From Tritonibacter mobilis (GTDB taxonomy: Bacteria; Pseudomonadota; Alphaproteobacteria; Rhodobacterales; Rhodobacteraceae): DNA of 52,509 bases. The notes under the pieces were generated by a model that had not been told where the DNA came from, made no database searches, and saw only the letters and a list, made by a program, of their open reading frames with translations. Positions 17,375 to 26,922 of the stretch are shown in pieces; positions within the stretch are counted from its first letter, which is position 1, and every line of letters begins with the position of its first letter. A program made the position numbers and the translations under genes. The stretch covers positions 1 to 52,509 of the forward strand of contig NZ_LNWY01000032.1 in NCBI RefSeq assembly GCF_001681715.1. Reading direction: 5' to 3'.

Positions 17375-18978
17375 ATCCCCAGATCGCTGAACACCTTCGG
17401 CAGTTGCTCTGGCAAATCCTCCGCAATCAGTCCCGCGCCAAAGCTGCGCGCACATCCCACATGCAACCACGCAGCCGTCGCGGCGGCCTCATGAGGGGCA
17501 ACCCCACGCGCCAACAGTCCGGTGATAAACCCCGCCAGAACATCCCCCGCCCCAGCCGTTGCAAGCCACGGAGCTGATCGGTCGTAGATTGCCGCCGAGA
17601 CCGAACAGGCTCCGTCAGGCTCCGCGATAACCGTATCCGCACCTTTGAACAAAACCGTTGCTCCCGCCCGGCGCGCCGCCTCACGGGTCGCGTCGAGCTT
17701 GGAATAGGCCGGACCGCAGAGGGCAGGTTCCGCCAATCGCTGGGCAATATCAGGAAACAAACGCGCGAACTCTCCGCCATGCGGGGTCAGCACGCACTTG
17801 TTGTGCAGCATATCAAACAGCGCCTGAGGGTCGTCTCCAAACGCCGAGAGCGCGTCCGCATCCAGAACCACCGCGCGTTCATGATTTTGCAGCGCGATTG
17901 GAACCAACTCACGCGCGCGCTCCTGCCCAAGGCCCGGACCAAGACACACCGCATTGATACGATCGTCCGAAAGGATCTCCCTCAGTGCCCCAGCCTCCCC
18001 GACGCGTTGCAGCATCAAGGCGGTGATCTGGCACGCAACCTCCATCTGTACCGAAGGCGGAACCCCCAGCGTGACCAGCCCCGCGCCAATCCGCAGCGCG
18101 CCCCGCGCCGCCAACCGCGCCGCCCCAGTGCGCCCTGCCCCACCCGATAAGATCAGCGCATGACCGTGGGTGAATTTATGCGCCCCCTGTCCCTTCGCCA
18201 GCACACCCGCATCGGGCGCATCCCTCCAGACCGGGCGCGATTGGCCTCCCACCTCCGCAGTGGGCGCCAACCCGATGTCCTTGATCACAACCGAACCGCA
18301 ATACTCTGGCCCATCTGCCAAGACATGCCCGCATTTCCTTCTGTGAAAGGTGACCGTCAGATCCGCCTGAACGGCACCTTCTCCAATCACCCGCCCGCTA
18401 TCACTACAAAGTCCCGAGGGCAGATCAATCGCCACCACCTGATGCGTATGCCCCACCGCAGGCTCCGCATCCAACGCGACGAGCGGCAGATCCACCGCAC
18501 GCGTCAACCCTGTGCCAAAGAGCGCATCCACCACCAGATCCGTCAACAGCCAGATCTGATCCCCCTCAAATGTCACCGTGGATAAAGCCTGAACCGCCCC
18601 CAACTCACACCAGCGCTGGTAATTCACCTTGGCATCTGCTGGCAGTTTCGCCGCGTCACCATAGAGGAACACCTTCACCGCCCAGCCGCGCTCTTTCAGC
18701 AGCCGCGCCACCACGAACCCGTCGCCGCCATTGTTGCCCGGCCCGCAGAGAACGGCCGCCCGCTTCAGCTTTTCAGAAATATCCCGGGGGACGGCCGCAG
18801 GCCGGGGGGCAGCGCCCCCTGCGACAGATCCTACGGAAAACTCAGGCCATTTATCACATATGGCCTCAACCACCCCGCGCCCGGCGCGCTCCATCAATTC
18901 CAGACCGCTCACTGCACCGCTCTTAATCGCAGCCTGTTCAATCGCGCGCATCTGTTCTGCGGTCAGTACTTCGGTCAT
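17371..18978 (-). CDS. nnr: Bifunctional NAD(P)HX repair enzyme (epimerase + ADP/ATP-dependent dehydratase)
   Basis: Repairs hydrated NADH and NADPH. The N-terminal YjeF_N domain (about 1-215, CGPGNNGGDGFVVARLL at 78-94) epimerises the R form. The C-terminal ribokinase-like carbohydrate kinase domain (about 240-530, with GPGLGQ, DADALSAF, LTPHGGEFARL and TAGAGDVLAGFI) dehydrates the S form. The length of 535 residues is slightly above the usual ~500, partly because residues 52-67 (VAGGAAPRPAAVPRDI) are encoded by an in-frame copy of a palindromic repeat (18777-18819). The ATG at 18978 has GGAGGGG six bases upstream and is preferred to 18996. Confidence 0.95.
   Translation of the reverse strand: MTEVLTAEQMRAIEQAAIKSGAVSGLELMERAGRGVVEAICDKWPEFSVGSVAGGAAPRPAAVPRDISEKLKRAAVLCGPGNNGGDGFVVARLLKERGWAVKVFLYGDAAKLPADAKVNYQRWCELGAVQALSTVTFEGDQIWLLTDLVVDALFGTGLTRAVDLPLVALDAEPAVGHTHQVVAIDLPSGLCSDSGRVIGEGAVQADLTVTFHRRKCGHVLADGPEYCGSVVIKDIGLAPTAEVGGQSRPVWRDAPDAGVLAKGQGAHKFTHGHALILSGGAGRTGAARLAARGALRIGAGLVTLGVPPSVQMEVACQITALMLQRVGEAGALREILSDDRINAVCLGPGLGQERARELVPIALQNHERAVVLDADALSAFGDDPQALFDMLHNKCVLTPHGGEFARLFPDIAQRLAEPALCGPAYSKLDATREAARRAGATVLFKGADTVIAEPDGACSVSAAIYDRSAPWLATAGAGDVLAGFITGLLARGVAPHEAAATAAWLHVGCARSFGAGLIAEDLPEQLPKVFSDLGI
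18777..18819. repeat. Palindromic repeat, in-frame copy inside nnr
   Basis: AAATATCCCGGGGG (18777-18790), then a 14-base spacer that itself forms CGGCC-GCA-GGCCG, then GGGGGCAGCGCCCCC (18805-18819). The two outer blocks are identical, base for base, to the intergenic copy at 43349-43380. Here the element is translated as part of a surface-loop-like stretch of the epimerase domain. Confidence 0.8.
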
Positions 18979-19008
18979 CTCACCCCTCCGTTTCACATAT
19001 GCACATAT

Positions 19009-19484
<476 letters not shown>

Positions 19485-19489
19485 TCATC

Positions 19490-19520
19490 TGCCTTTCGCC
19501 CGGATCTGCGGCGAAAGGCA
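19490..19520 (+). promoter_or_regulatory. Intercistronic hairpin between glnB and glnA
   Basis: A perfect 11-bp stem (TGCCTTTCGCC / GGCGAAAGGCA, 9-nt loop) starts six bases after the glnB stop. No T tract follows, so it is more likely a processing or stability element, or a weak attenuator that sets the glnB:glnA ratio, than a full terminator. Confidence 0.55.
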
Positions 19521-19570
19521 CATACGAACATCCCGAAATACCCAAGTTTCTCACGGAGGAATAACTTCAA

Positions 19571-20977
19571 ATGAGCAAAGACGCAGTTCTCAAGCTGATC
19601 AAGGATGAAGAGGCAGAATATGTCGACATCCGTTTCACCGACCCGCGTGGCAAACTGCAGCACGTCACTCTGATCTCAGATCAGATTGATGAGGACTTCC
19701 TTGAGGAAGGCTTCATGTTCGACGGCTCTTCCATCGCAGGCTGGAAATCCATTGAAGCCTCCGACATGAAGCTGATCCCGGACACCGAGTCCGCCTATGT
19801 GGATCCCTTCTACGCGGAAAAAACCATCTGCATTCACTGCTCCGTGGTTGAGCCCGACACCGGCGAAGCCTATGAGCGCGACCCGCGTGGCACTGCCGAA
19901 AAAGCCGAAGCTTACCTCAAGTCTTCCGGCATCGGTGATGTGGCCTATATGGGTCCTGAGGCGGAATTCTTCCTCTTTGACGATGTGCGGTTCTCCAACA
20001 CCATCAACAAAGTCTCCTACGAGGTCGATGCAACCGACGCCTCCTGGAACTCTGATGCCGAATATGAAACCGGCAACATGGGTCACCGTCCGGGCGTCAA
20101 AGGTGGCTACTTCCCGGTAAACCCGATTGACGAAGCACAAGACCTGCGCTCCGAGATGCTCTCCACCATGAAGCGTCTGGGCATGAAAGTGGACAAGCAC
20201 CACCACGAGGTTGCGTCCTGCCAGCACGAGCTGGGTCTGATCTTTGACAGCCTGACCAAACAGGCCGACGAGCTGCAGAAATACAAATACGTGATCCACA
20301 ATGTGGCCCACGCCTACGGCAAATCCGCAACCTTCATGCCCAAGCCCATCGCAGGCGACAACGGCACCGGCATGCACGTCAACATGTCGATCTGGAAAGA
20401 CGGCAAGCCGCTCTTTGCAGGTGACAAATACGCGGATCTCTCCGACGAGGCCCTGTGGTTCATCGGCGGTATCCTGAAGCACGCCAAAACGCTCAATGCC
20501 TTCACCAACCCGTCCACCAACTCCTACAAGCGTCTGATCCCGGGCTTTGAAGCCCCCGTTCTGCGCGCGTACTCCGCCCGTAACCGCTCTGGCTGCGTGC
20601 GTATTCCGTGGACCGAATCCCCGAAGGCAAAGCGCGTCGAAGCCCGCTTTCCCGATCCGGCGGCAAACCCCTATCTGGCGTTTGCAGCCCTGCTGATGGC
20701 CGGTCTGGACGGCATCAAGAACAAGATCGATCCCGGCGAAGCCATGGACAAGAACCTCTACGATCTGCCCGCAGAGGAACTGGCTGGCATCCCGACCGTC
20801 TGTGGCTCCCTGCGCGAAGCGCTGGAATGCCTCGCGGCGGATCACGACTTCCTGTTGCAAGGCGATGTGTTCACCAAAGACCAGATCGAAGGCTATATCG
20901 CCCTCAAGATGGACGAAGTGGAAACCTACGAACACACCCCGCATCCGGTTGAATATCAGATGTACTACAGCTGCTGA
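19571..20977 (+). CDS. glnA: Glutamine synthetase, type I
   Basis: Makes glutamine from glutamate, ammonia and ATP; a dodecamer and the main ammonia-assimilating enzyme. The 468-residue chain is standard GSI-beta. It has [11 protein letters not shown], the metal/glutamate motifs [10 protein letters not shown] and [11 protein letters not shown], the ATP motif [10 protein letters not shown], and the adenylylation site at Tyr397 (NLYDLPAEE). It is therefore expected to be controlled by GlnE downstream of PII. GGAGG lies about ten bases before the ATG. It forms an operon with glnB and ends in a strong terminator. Confidence 0.98.
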   Translation: MSKDAVLKLIKDEEAEYVDIRFTDPRGKLQHVTLISDQIDEDFLEEGFMFDGSSIAGWKSIEASDMKLIPDTESAYVDPFYAEKTICIHCSVVEPDTGEAYERDPRGTAEKAEAYLKSSGIGDVAYMGPEAEFFLFDDVRFSNTINKVSYEVDATDASWNSDAEYETGNMGHRPGVKGGYFPVNPIDEAQDLRSEMLSTMKRLGMKVDKHHHEVASCQHELGLIFDSLTKQADELQKYKYVIHNVAHAYGKSATFMPKPIAGDNGTGMHVNMSIWKDGKPLFAGDKYADLSDEALWFIGGILKHAKTLNAFTNPSTNSYKRLIPGFEAPVLRAYSARNRSGCVRIPWTESPKAKRVEARFPDPAANPYLAFAALLMAGLDGIKNKIDPGEAMDKNLYDLPAEELAGIPTVCGSLREALECLAADHDFLLQGDVFTKDQIEGYIALKMDEVETYEHTPHPVEYQMYYSC

Positions 20978-20999
20978 TCCGGCTGACATAGTGATCGAG

Positions 21000-21027
21000 A
21001 GAGCGCCCCAAACCGGGGCGCTCTTTT
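21000..21027 (+). terminator. Terminator of glnBA
   Basis: A perfect stem GAGCGCCCC / GGGGCGCTC (extended by one A-T pair) with a 5-nt loop and a TTTT tail, 23 bases past the glnA stop. Confidence 0.9.
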
Positions 21028-21159
21028 CATTTTGAGGGACGGGCTGCACCCACGGATCGCACGCCGGGCTATGTGCTTCGTCAAATCATCAATTGACGGT
21101 TGAGACGCCTCGACCCTTGCTGTAGGTCTGCGCGCCTTGACCATCGCGAGGCCCGGCAG

Positions 21160-22434
21160 ATGACTGAGACAAATCCAAACAGCACAACGCGCCCCCATAC
21201 GTTGGGGATCGACTTTGGCACCTCCAACTCCGCCGCAGGACTGGCCGTTGCAGGGCGTCCGTGGCTGGTGGAACTGGAGCCGGGAGAAACCACTCTGCCC
21301 ACCGCCGTATTCTTTGACAGCGACACCAAGACACGCCGGATCGGACGCAGCGCCACCCGCGCCCTGATTGAGGGCGACGAGGGCCGGTTCATGCGTGCGC
21401 TGAAGAGCCTGCTGGGCACCTCGCTCCTTTATGAAAAGCGCCGCTTGGGCGGTGAGATGATGGATTTCTCCGATGTCATCGCGCATTTCCTGCGCGAGGT
21501 GAAAACCCGCGCCGAGACGGCAACACGACTGGAGTTCACCCATGCGCTTTCGGGGCGGCCGGTAAAATTTCACTCCAAGGACGAGGCCCGCAATGCCCGC
21601 GCCGAAGAAGACCTGCGCCATTGTTATCAAAAGGCCGGGTTTCAGGATGTGGAATTCATGTATGAACCCGAAGCCGCCCTGCGCGCCGCGCGTCCGCATC
21701 CGGGCATCGGTCTTGTGGTGGATATCGGCGGTGGTACATCGGATTTCACCTGCTTTGAGCAGGACGACAGCGGCGGCACCCGTATCCTAGCGAGCCATGG
21801 CCTGCGTCTGGGCGGCACCGATTTTGACCGCCAGATTAGCATTGACCACGTGATGCCGCATCTGGGGCGTGGTGCGATGATCCGTAACAGCTTTGGCGGG
21901 GGCAGCCTGCCAGCGCCCAACCGGATCTTCAATGATCTTGCCACATGGCAGATGATCCCCTTCCTCTATGGGCCCGACACCCGCCGCGCGGCGCGCGATC
22001 TGGCGCAGAACGCCGAAGATCCCAGCGGCCTGAACCGTCTGCTGCAAGTGCTGGAGGATGAGCTGGGCCATGATCTGGCCTTTGCGACTGAGGCCGGGAA
22101 GATCCGCGCCAATGGCGCCACCGAGGAGACCGCGCAGATCGATTTGCGCATTGTCGAGCCAGGGCTTTCCGCCGCCCTGCCCCGCGCCGCACTCGAACAG
22201 TCGCTGGCGCAGATGGTGCAGGACATTCAGGATGAGGCCGCCGAGACCCTGCGTCTGGCCGGCGTGTCCCCTAGCAACGTCAACCGCTGCGTCATGGTGG
22301 GCGGGTCTGCGTTGCTGATGGCGGTCCGCGCAGCACTTCAGGATCTCTGCCCCACCGCATTGATCGAGACAGAGCGCGCAATGACGGCTGTGGCCGACGG
22401 GCTGGCGCTGGCTGCGCAAGATGCTGCCTTCTAA
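21160..22434 (+). CDS. Hsp70-family protein, YegD type
   Basis: A 424-residue actin/Hsp70-fold ATPase consisting of the nucleotide-binding domain only. The C-terminal substrate-binding domain of DnaK is missing, as in E. coli YegD. The phosphate-1 loop (GIDFGTSNSAAG), phosphate-2 loop (VVDIGGGTSDFT) and adenosine motif (VGGSALLMAVRAAL) are all intact, so ATP binding is expected. The start at 21160 (MTETNPN) is chosen because similarity begins soon after; the frame is open 20 codons further upstream. The physiological client is unknown for the family. Single gene between glnA and the transglycosylase. Confidence 0.9.
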   Translation: MTETNPNSTTRPHTLGIDFGTSNSAAGLAVAGRPWLVELEPGETTLPTAVFFDSDTKTRRIGRSATRALIEGDEGRFMRALKSLLGTSLLYEKRRLGGEMMDFSDVIAHFLREVKTRAETATRLEFTHALSGRPVKFHSKDEARNARAEEDLRHCYQKAGFQDVEFMYEPEAALRAARPHPGIGLVVDIGGGTSDFTCFEQDDSGGTRILASHGLRLGGTDFDRQISIDHVMPHLGRGAMIRNSFGGGSLPAPNRIFNDLATWQMIPFLYGPDTRRAARDLAQNAEDPSGLNRLLQVLEDELGHDLAFATEAGKIRANGATEETAQIDLRIVEPGLSAALPRAALEQSLAQMVQDIQDEAAETLRLAGVSPSNVNRCVMVGGSALLMAVRAALQDLCPTALIETERAMTAVADGLALAAQDAAF

Positions 22435-22522
22435 ACAAAGCTCCCCGCAAATAAAGGGTGAAAGCCCCGCCTTTGCCACGTAAGTTCGCTTTAGACATCC
22501 GTCATTTTCAGAGGGTTCTTTT

Positions 22523-23332
22523 ATGCTGTCTTCCCGTCTCGCGGCCTTTGGCCTTGCCGCCAGCCTCGCCATCGCAACACCCATCGCCGGTCTTGCGGCC
22601 AGCTGCGGCAATACGTCAGCGGGGTTTGAAGCGTGGAAAGCGGATTTTGCCCGCACCGCCAAACGCGCGGGCGTTCGTCAGGCGGGGCTCAATGCGCTGG
22701 CGCAGACGCACTATGCCACCGGCACCATCGCCGCCGACCGCAACCAAAAGAGCTTTCGCTATAGTCTGGAAAAATTCATGCAGGTGCGCGGGGCCACGAC
22801 CATCGTCGCACAAGGGCGCAAGCATAAGGCCCGCAATGCCGAGTTTTTTGCAGCCCTGGAACGCAAATATGGCGTGCCTGCCGGGTTGCTCATTGCCATT
22901 CACGGCATGGAAACCGCCTTTGGCAACTATATGGGCGACAGTCAGGTGGTCTCGTCCATCGTGACCCTGACTTATGATTGCCGCCGCTCAAAGTTCTTTG
23001 AACCTCACGCGATTGGCGCGCTGAAACTGGTGGATCAGGGCGCGATCAGCATGGCAACCAAAGGCGCCAAGCACGGCGAGCTGGGGCATACGCAGTTCCT
23101 GCCCGGCAATGCGCTAGAATATGGTCAGGACTGGAACGGTGACGGGCGGGTTGATTTCTACAATATGGGCGATGCGCTTGCCTCAACCGCAAACTTCCTG
23201 CGTCAAAAGGGCTGGAGACCCGGCAAAGGCTACCAACAAGGCGAACCCAACTACAAAGTTCTGAAACAATGGAACGCCGCTACCGTTTACCAACAGTCTC
23301 TCGCCATCATGGGACGCCAGATCGACGGCTGA
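22523..23332 (+). CDS. Lytic murein transglycosylase, MltB-like (SLT_2)
   Basis: Cleaves the MurNAc-GlcNAc bond of peptidoglycan to form 1,6-anhydro ends. The 269-residue protein has a signal peptide (about 1-26, ending GLAAS) without a lipobox cysteine at the expected place, so it is probably soluble in the periplasm. Catalytic Glu130 lies in IHGMETAFGNYMG, and the second family block is GELGHTQFLPGNALEYGQDWNGDG. It is shorter than E. coli MltB (361) and lacks a peptidoglycan-binding domain. GAGGG lies about nine bases before the ATG. Confidence 0.9.
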   Translation: MLSSRLAAFGLAASLAIATPIAGLAASCGNTSAGFEAWKADFARTAKRAGVRQAGLNALAQTHYATGTIAADRNQKSFRYSLEKFMQVRGATTIVAQGRKHKARNAEFFAALERKYGVPAGLLIAIHGMETAFGNYMGDSQVVSSIVTLTYDCRRSKFFEPHAIGALKLVDQGAISMATKGAKHGELGHTQFLPGNALEYGQDWNGDGRVDFYNMGDALASTANFLRQKGWRPGKGYQQGEPNYKVLKQWNAATVYQQSLAIMGRQIDG

Positions 23333-23612
23333 GATTGTTCACCGCTGGGCGTTAAGAACAATCAACAGCAAGGTCGTCAGATTGTAAGGGCTTGGGCATC
23401 AATGTGGCTGGGAGCCGTCAATTTCCTGCCGCATTTCCCGTACCTCATGAAAACACCACAAAATAAACCATTGTTTTGAAACAACTTACACCGTCCGCCT
23501 CCTCCGATATGGGATTCTGATTTTACGCCAAATTAACTGTCGAACGCGCCCAATTTTCTACGTTTTCGGAGTCTACCTTTGTTGGTGAACACAACCGATG
23601 GAGGATTTCACG

Positions 23613-24566
23613 GTGCTCGATCAGACTACACAGAATGTGTCGGCTTCGGCCTATCGCGGCAAACTCGGCTTTGGCGAGCGTGACGAGACGGCACTGTCCA
23701 AGGCTTCGGTACTTGTGGTTCAAACACTCGAAGAATTTGGTCACGAGGTGGAACAGTTTCACACCAAACGCGCGCATCGCGTCCGTCTGGAATGTGACCA
23801 CTATATCGTCGACATTCGCCACCGCCGCAGCCCGCACCCCATGCGTCAAAGCGATGGTGCCCCCTGCCGCAGTCATCTGGATCTGATCTTTACCCCGCGC
23901 TTTCCCGAACATGTGGACGCGGAACTGACCGAGATGATCCTCGCACGCGCCATGCAGGCGTTGCTTGCGGATCTGGAGGCCACCACGGTCGAATGGCTCG
24001 ATACCGGCATCATGCTGGAGCGCGAGGCCTTCTTGTCCGCCTTTGCCCCGGAACCTGTGGCTGAAATGGATATCGCCTGTGATATTCAACTGCCCGTTGA
24101 TGATCAGAGCGCAACGCCGGTTGGTGCGGTGCAGTATATTGCGCAGCCGATTGCCGCCTTTGACAGTTATGCCGCACGCGATGCTTGCGAGGATGTTGTG
24201 CAAACGCCAGAGACTTGCCCACGCGGGGCCGCTCGTTTTGCACCGGTTGATGAGACCTTTGGCAGCCTGACCGTAGCCTGTGACCGCGTGATCGAGCGAC
24301 GTGCCCCGGCAAAGCAAAGCGATCTCTCTGCCGCTTGCCGCAAAGTGTCCGGCGTCCTGTCTTTCAAGAATTGCAATCCCAACACAGCAAGCGCATGGGT
24401 GCTGACCGCGATCATGGCGATCTTTTCCCTGCCGATCGGGATCACTGCGGCTGCGGTGAATTTGATCCGGGGCGGCGATATGCGCTTTAGCGTGCAGATG
24501 ATGGCTGTGCTTGCAGCGCTGATGTTTCTGGAATCTTCTGTTCTGCTCAATGCTGCGGTGAACTAA
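23613..24566 (+). CDS. Unknown protein with a C-terminal pair of membrane helices
   Basis: Not recognised. The chain has about 317 residues. A hydrophilic region of roughly 255 residues is followed by two hydrophobic helices near the C-terminus (SAWVLTAIMAIFSLPIGITA and the stretch before ESSVLL), so it is probably tail-anchored in the inner membrane with the large part in the cytoplasm. A GTG at 23613 has a strong GGAGG eight bases upstream; the ATG at 23598 sits on that GGAGG and has no site of its own, so the GTG is preferred. The N-terminal part has several paired His/Arg/Cys positions but no motif I can name. A terminator follows directly. Confidence 0.6.
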   Translation: MLDQTTQNVSASAYRGKLGFGERDETALSKASVLVVQTLEEFGHEVEQFHTKRAHRVRLECDHYIVDIRHRRSPHPMRQSDGAPCRSHLDLIFTPRFPEHVDAELTEMILARAMQALLADLEATTVEWLDTGIMLEREAFLSAFAPEPVAEMDIACDIQLPVDDQSATPVGAVQYIAQPIAAFDSYAARDACEDVVQTPETCPRGAARFAPVDETFGSLTVACDRVIERRAPAKQSDLSAACRKVSGVLSFKNCNPNTASAWVLTAIMAIFSLPIGITAAAVNLIRGGDMRFSVQMMAVLAALMFLESSVLLNAAVN

Positions 24567-24584
24567 ACACCCATTACAACATGC

Positions 24585-24620
24585 AAAACACCCGTAACAC
24601 CCTCAGGTTACGGGTGTTTT
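24585..24620. terminator. Bidirectional terminator between two convergent genes
   Basis: A 14-bp perfect stem (AAAACACCCGTAAC / GTTACGGGTGTTTT, 8-nt loop). It ends the plus-strand unknown gene (stop at 24566) and overlaps the TAA stop of the minus-strand DUF3445 gene; the A/T-rich stem ends give a T tract on both strands. Confidence 0.9.
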
Positions 24621-25387
24621 GATTCCACCTCAGAGCGTGCGCCCCATTGTGCCAGGACCTCTGCACGCGACATCACAGTTGTATGGATGGAAAAAACCAC
24701 GGCGCGCGTCTCTGGTAGACGGTAAATCGCCTGCAATTCGCTGCGCATGTAATTTTGGGTTTCAGGCGTGGAAGTTGGGCGCGGATCACGCTCCAACCTT
24801 GGTTGATGCAGGCTTGGGTCCGCATACCACAGCGCGTTGAAACGCCAGAGTGGCCGCCCCACCTGCACCCCGTCAAACAACCGCTGCACGCGGCGTGCGA
24901 TCCCCGCGTCATAGTCTTTGACTGGCTCATGGATCGCCAGCAGCGGTTTCATGAATTTCTCCGCCAGCGTCCAACTGGCGGGAAAACACAATACGGCCGC
25001 CGTCAGCAAATGTTCTGCGCCGTCTTCGGGCCTCTCCAAGATACAGAAATCCTGCTGCGCAATCCGGCCCAAAGTCTCCATCGGCTGGGCGCGATTGATC
25101 GCAACCTTCACACCATCTGGCCGGATGACATGGTCCGCATCAGAGCCTGCGCCATAGCGCACCGCCAGCACATGATCGAGCAACTCTTGCGCGGCGGGCG
25201 CGGCGCCTGCATCCATCGCCAATACCGCATCGGGGTGATCGCACAACAGCCGCTCCCGCTCCGCCAACTGCGCGGCAAACCCGGCGTCAAAGCGAAGCCA
25301 ATCCTCCGGCTTGAGTGGCTGAATGCCGGGCAATGGGCGCGGGGCAAGCGGATTATAGGGAATGGAGGTCTGGAGAATCTCTGTCAT
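24608..25387 (-). CDS. DUF3445 protein, heme-dependent oxidative N-demethylase-like
   Basis: A 259-residue DUF3445 protein. Family members are heme enzymes or subunits that remove N-methyl groups oxidatively (dimethylproline demethylase, and DmmA of dimethylamine monooxygenase). Family-like stretches include IPYNPLAPRPLPGI, CFPASWTLAEKFMKPLLAIHEPV, WRFNALWYAD and RSELQAIYRLPETRAVVFSIHTT. It is shorter than the catalytic members (about 340 or more), and no reductase or ferredoxin partner lies beside it, so activity is unproven. It is divergent from dddP, sharing a 181-bp promoter region with a strong dyad, which suggests co-regulation with DMSP breakdown. Confidence 0.8.
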   Translation of the reverse strand: MTEILQTSIPYNPLAPRPLPGIQPLKPEDWLRFDAGFAAQLAERERLLCDHPDAVLAMDAGAAPAAQELLDHVLAVRYGAGSDADHVIRPDGVKVAINRAQPMETLGRIAQQDFCILERPEDGAEHLLTAAVLCFPASWTLAEKFMKPLLAIHEPVKDYDAGIARRVQRLFDGVQVGRPLWRFNALWYADPSLHQPRLERDPRPTSTPETQNYMRSELQAIYRLPETRAVVFSIHTTVMSRAEVLAQWGARSEVESKHP

Positions 25388-25411
25388 GCGCTAGCCATAG
25401 CACCGCTGTCA

Positions 25412-25435
25412 AAACTGTGCACGACTGTACAGTTT
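25412..25435. promoter_or_regulatory. Dyad in the dddP / DUF3445 divergent promoter region
   Basis: AAACTGT-N10-ACAGTTT is a perfect 7-bp dyad, and its right half contains the perfect 10-bp palindrome ACTGTACAGT (25424-25433), making three ACTGT-type half sites. It lies 25 bases before the DUF3445 start and about 134 bases before dddP. Good geometry for a dimeric repressor; the protein is unknown. Confidence 0.55.
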
Positions 25436-25568
25436 CCGAGCGCATCCGCTGTATCAAACACGCCAGTCCCGCGAATTCGGCCAAAACGGACATGCTCCGG
25501 GTCGCATTTGGAAACGCCACGCCGCGCAAGCCCCGGCAGGCTGAGGTCAAAGAGCCAGGGAGGCGAAG

Positions 25569-26912
25569 ATGAACGAACACTTCCGTGATCGTCGAAAGAT
25601 CGACCCCAGCCGTGGGTCCGTGTTGGGCGATGGCAGCGCCAATGACAATGACCGGATCGAAATTGGCCCCACACAGTTGGCGTTTTCGGAATGGGCCGCT
25701 GCGGGGCTGGAGCTGCCCAATCTGGAAGCCATGCGCCACTACCGCTGGCAGCGGCTGACACAGGCGATTGTGGAGCGCGGCTACGGCGGTCTGCTGATGT
25801 TTGACCCGCTCAACATCCGCTACGCCACCGACAGCACCAATATGCAGCTGTGGAACACCCATAACCCATTTCGTGCGCTGCTACTGTGCGCGGATGGCTA
25901 CATGGCGATCTGGGACTATAAGAACTCGCCGTTCCTGTCGACGTTCAACCCCTTGGTGCGCGAACAGCGTTCCGGCGCGGATCTGTTCTACTTTGACCGC
26001 GGCGACAAGGTTGATGTGGCCGCCGATGCGCTCTCGAATGAGATCCGCGTGCTGATTGGCGAACACGGCGGCGGCAATATGCGTCTGGCGGTGGACAAGG
26101 TCATGCTGCACGGGCTGCGCGCACTTGAGGCGCAGGGGTTCGAGGTCATGGAAGGTGAGGAAGTCACCGAAAAGGCCCGCGCAATCAAGGGCAAAGACGA
26201 GATCCTTGCCATGCGCTGTGCGTCCCATGCCTGCGAGACCGCCGTGAAGGCGATGGAGGATTTTGCCCGCGCCAATGTGGGCGATGGCAAGACCTCGGAG
26301 GATGACATCTGGGCGGTTTTGCATGCGGAAAACATCCGCCGGGGGGGCGAATGGATCGAGACGCGGCTGCTGGCTTCAGGGCCACGCACGAACCCGTGGT
26401 TTCAGGAATGCGGCCCGCGCATCACCCAGCGCAACGAGATCATTTCCTTTGATACCGATCTGGTCGGCAGCTACGGGATTTGTGTCGATATTTCGCGCAG
26501 TTGGTGGATCGGTGATCAAAAGCCGCGCCCGGACATGATCTATGCGATGCAGCACGCGCATGAACACATCATGACCAATATGGAAATGCTGAAACCAGGC
26601 GTAATGATCCCGGAGCTCACGGCAGGCACCCATGTGTTGGATGCGAAATATCAGGCGCAGAAATACGGCTGCCTGATGCATGGTGTGGGGCTGTGTGACG
26701 AATGGCCCTTGGTGGCTTACCCGGATCAAGCGGTGGTAGGTGCGTTTGACTATCCGCTAGAGCCGGGGATGGTGCTCTGCGTGGAGGCATTGGTGGGCGA
26801 GGTCGGCGGCGATTTCTCTATCAAGCTCGAAGATCAGGTTCTGATCACCGAGGATGGATATGAGAACCTGACCACCTACCCCTTTGATCCCGCGCTCATG
26901 GGGCAGATATAA
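25569..26912 (+). CDS. dddP: Dimethylsulfoniopropionate lyase DddP
   Basis: Cleaves DMSP to dimethyl sulfide and acrylate. It belongs to the M24 (creatinase/aminopeptidase P) fold but acts as a lyase. Length is 447 residues, the typical DddP size. All iron ligands known from the Ruegeria enzyme fall at the same numbers: Asp295 and Asp297 (FDTD), Asp307, His371 (LMHGVG), Glu406 and Glu421. The catalytic Asp377 (LCDEWP) is also present, so this is a lyase rather than a peptidase. GGGAGG lies six bases before the ATG. Probably monocistronic; no terminator is visible before the convergent EEP-family gene ten bases on. Confidence 0.97.
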   Translation: MNEHFRDRRKIDPSRGSVLGDGSANDNDRIEIGPTQLAFSEWAAAGLELPNLEAMRHYRWQRLTQAIVERGYGGLLMFDPLNIRYATDSTNMQLWNTHNPFRALLLCADGYMAIWDYKNSPFLSTFNPLVREQRSGADLFYFDRGDKVDVAADALSNEIRVLIGEHGGGNMRLAVDKVMLHGLRALEAQGFEVMEGEEVTEKARAIKGKDEILAMRCASHACETAVKAMEDFARANVGDGKTSEDDIWAVLHAENIRRGGEWIETRLLASGPRTNPWFQECGPRITQRNEIISFDTDLVGSYGICVDISRSWWIGDQKPRPDMIYAMQHAHEHIMTNMEMLKPGVMIPELTAGTHVLDAKYQAQKYGCLMHGVGLCDEWPLVAYPDQAVVGAFDYPLEPGMVLCVEALVGEVGGDFSIKLEDQVLITEDGYENLTTYPFDPALMGQI

Positions 26913-26922
26913 TGTCTGCGCC

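Noticed and set aside
19676-21049. A 457-codon open frame antisense to glnA
   Set aside because: It mirrors glnA and crosses its terminator; no start signal.
25569-26912. Reading dddP as an M24 aminopeptidase or creatinase
   Set aside because: Length, all six metal-ligand positions and the catalytic Asp377 match DMSP lyase rather than the peptidase members.
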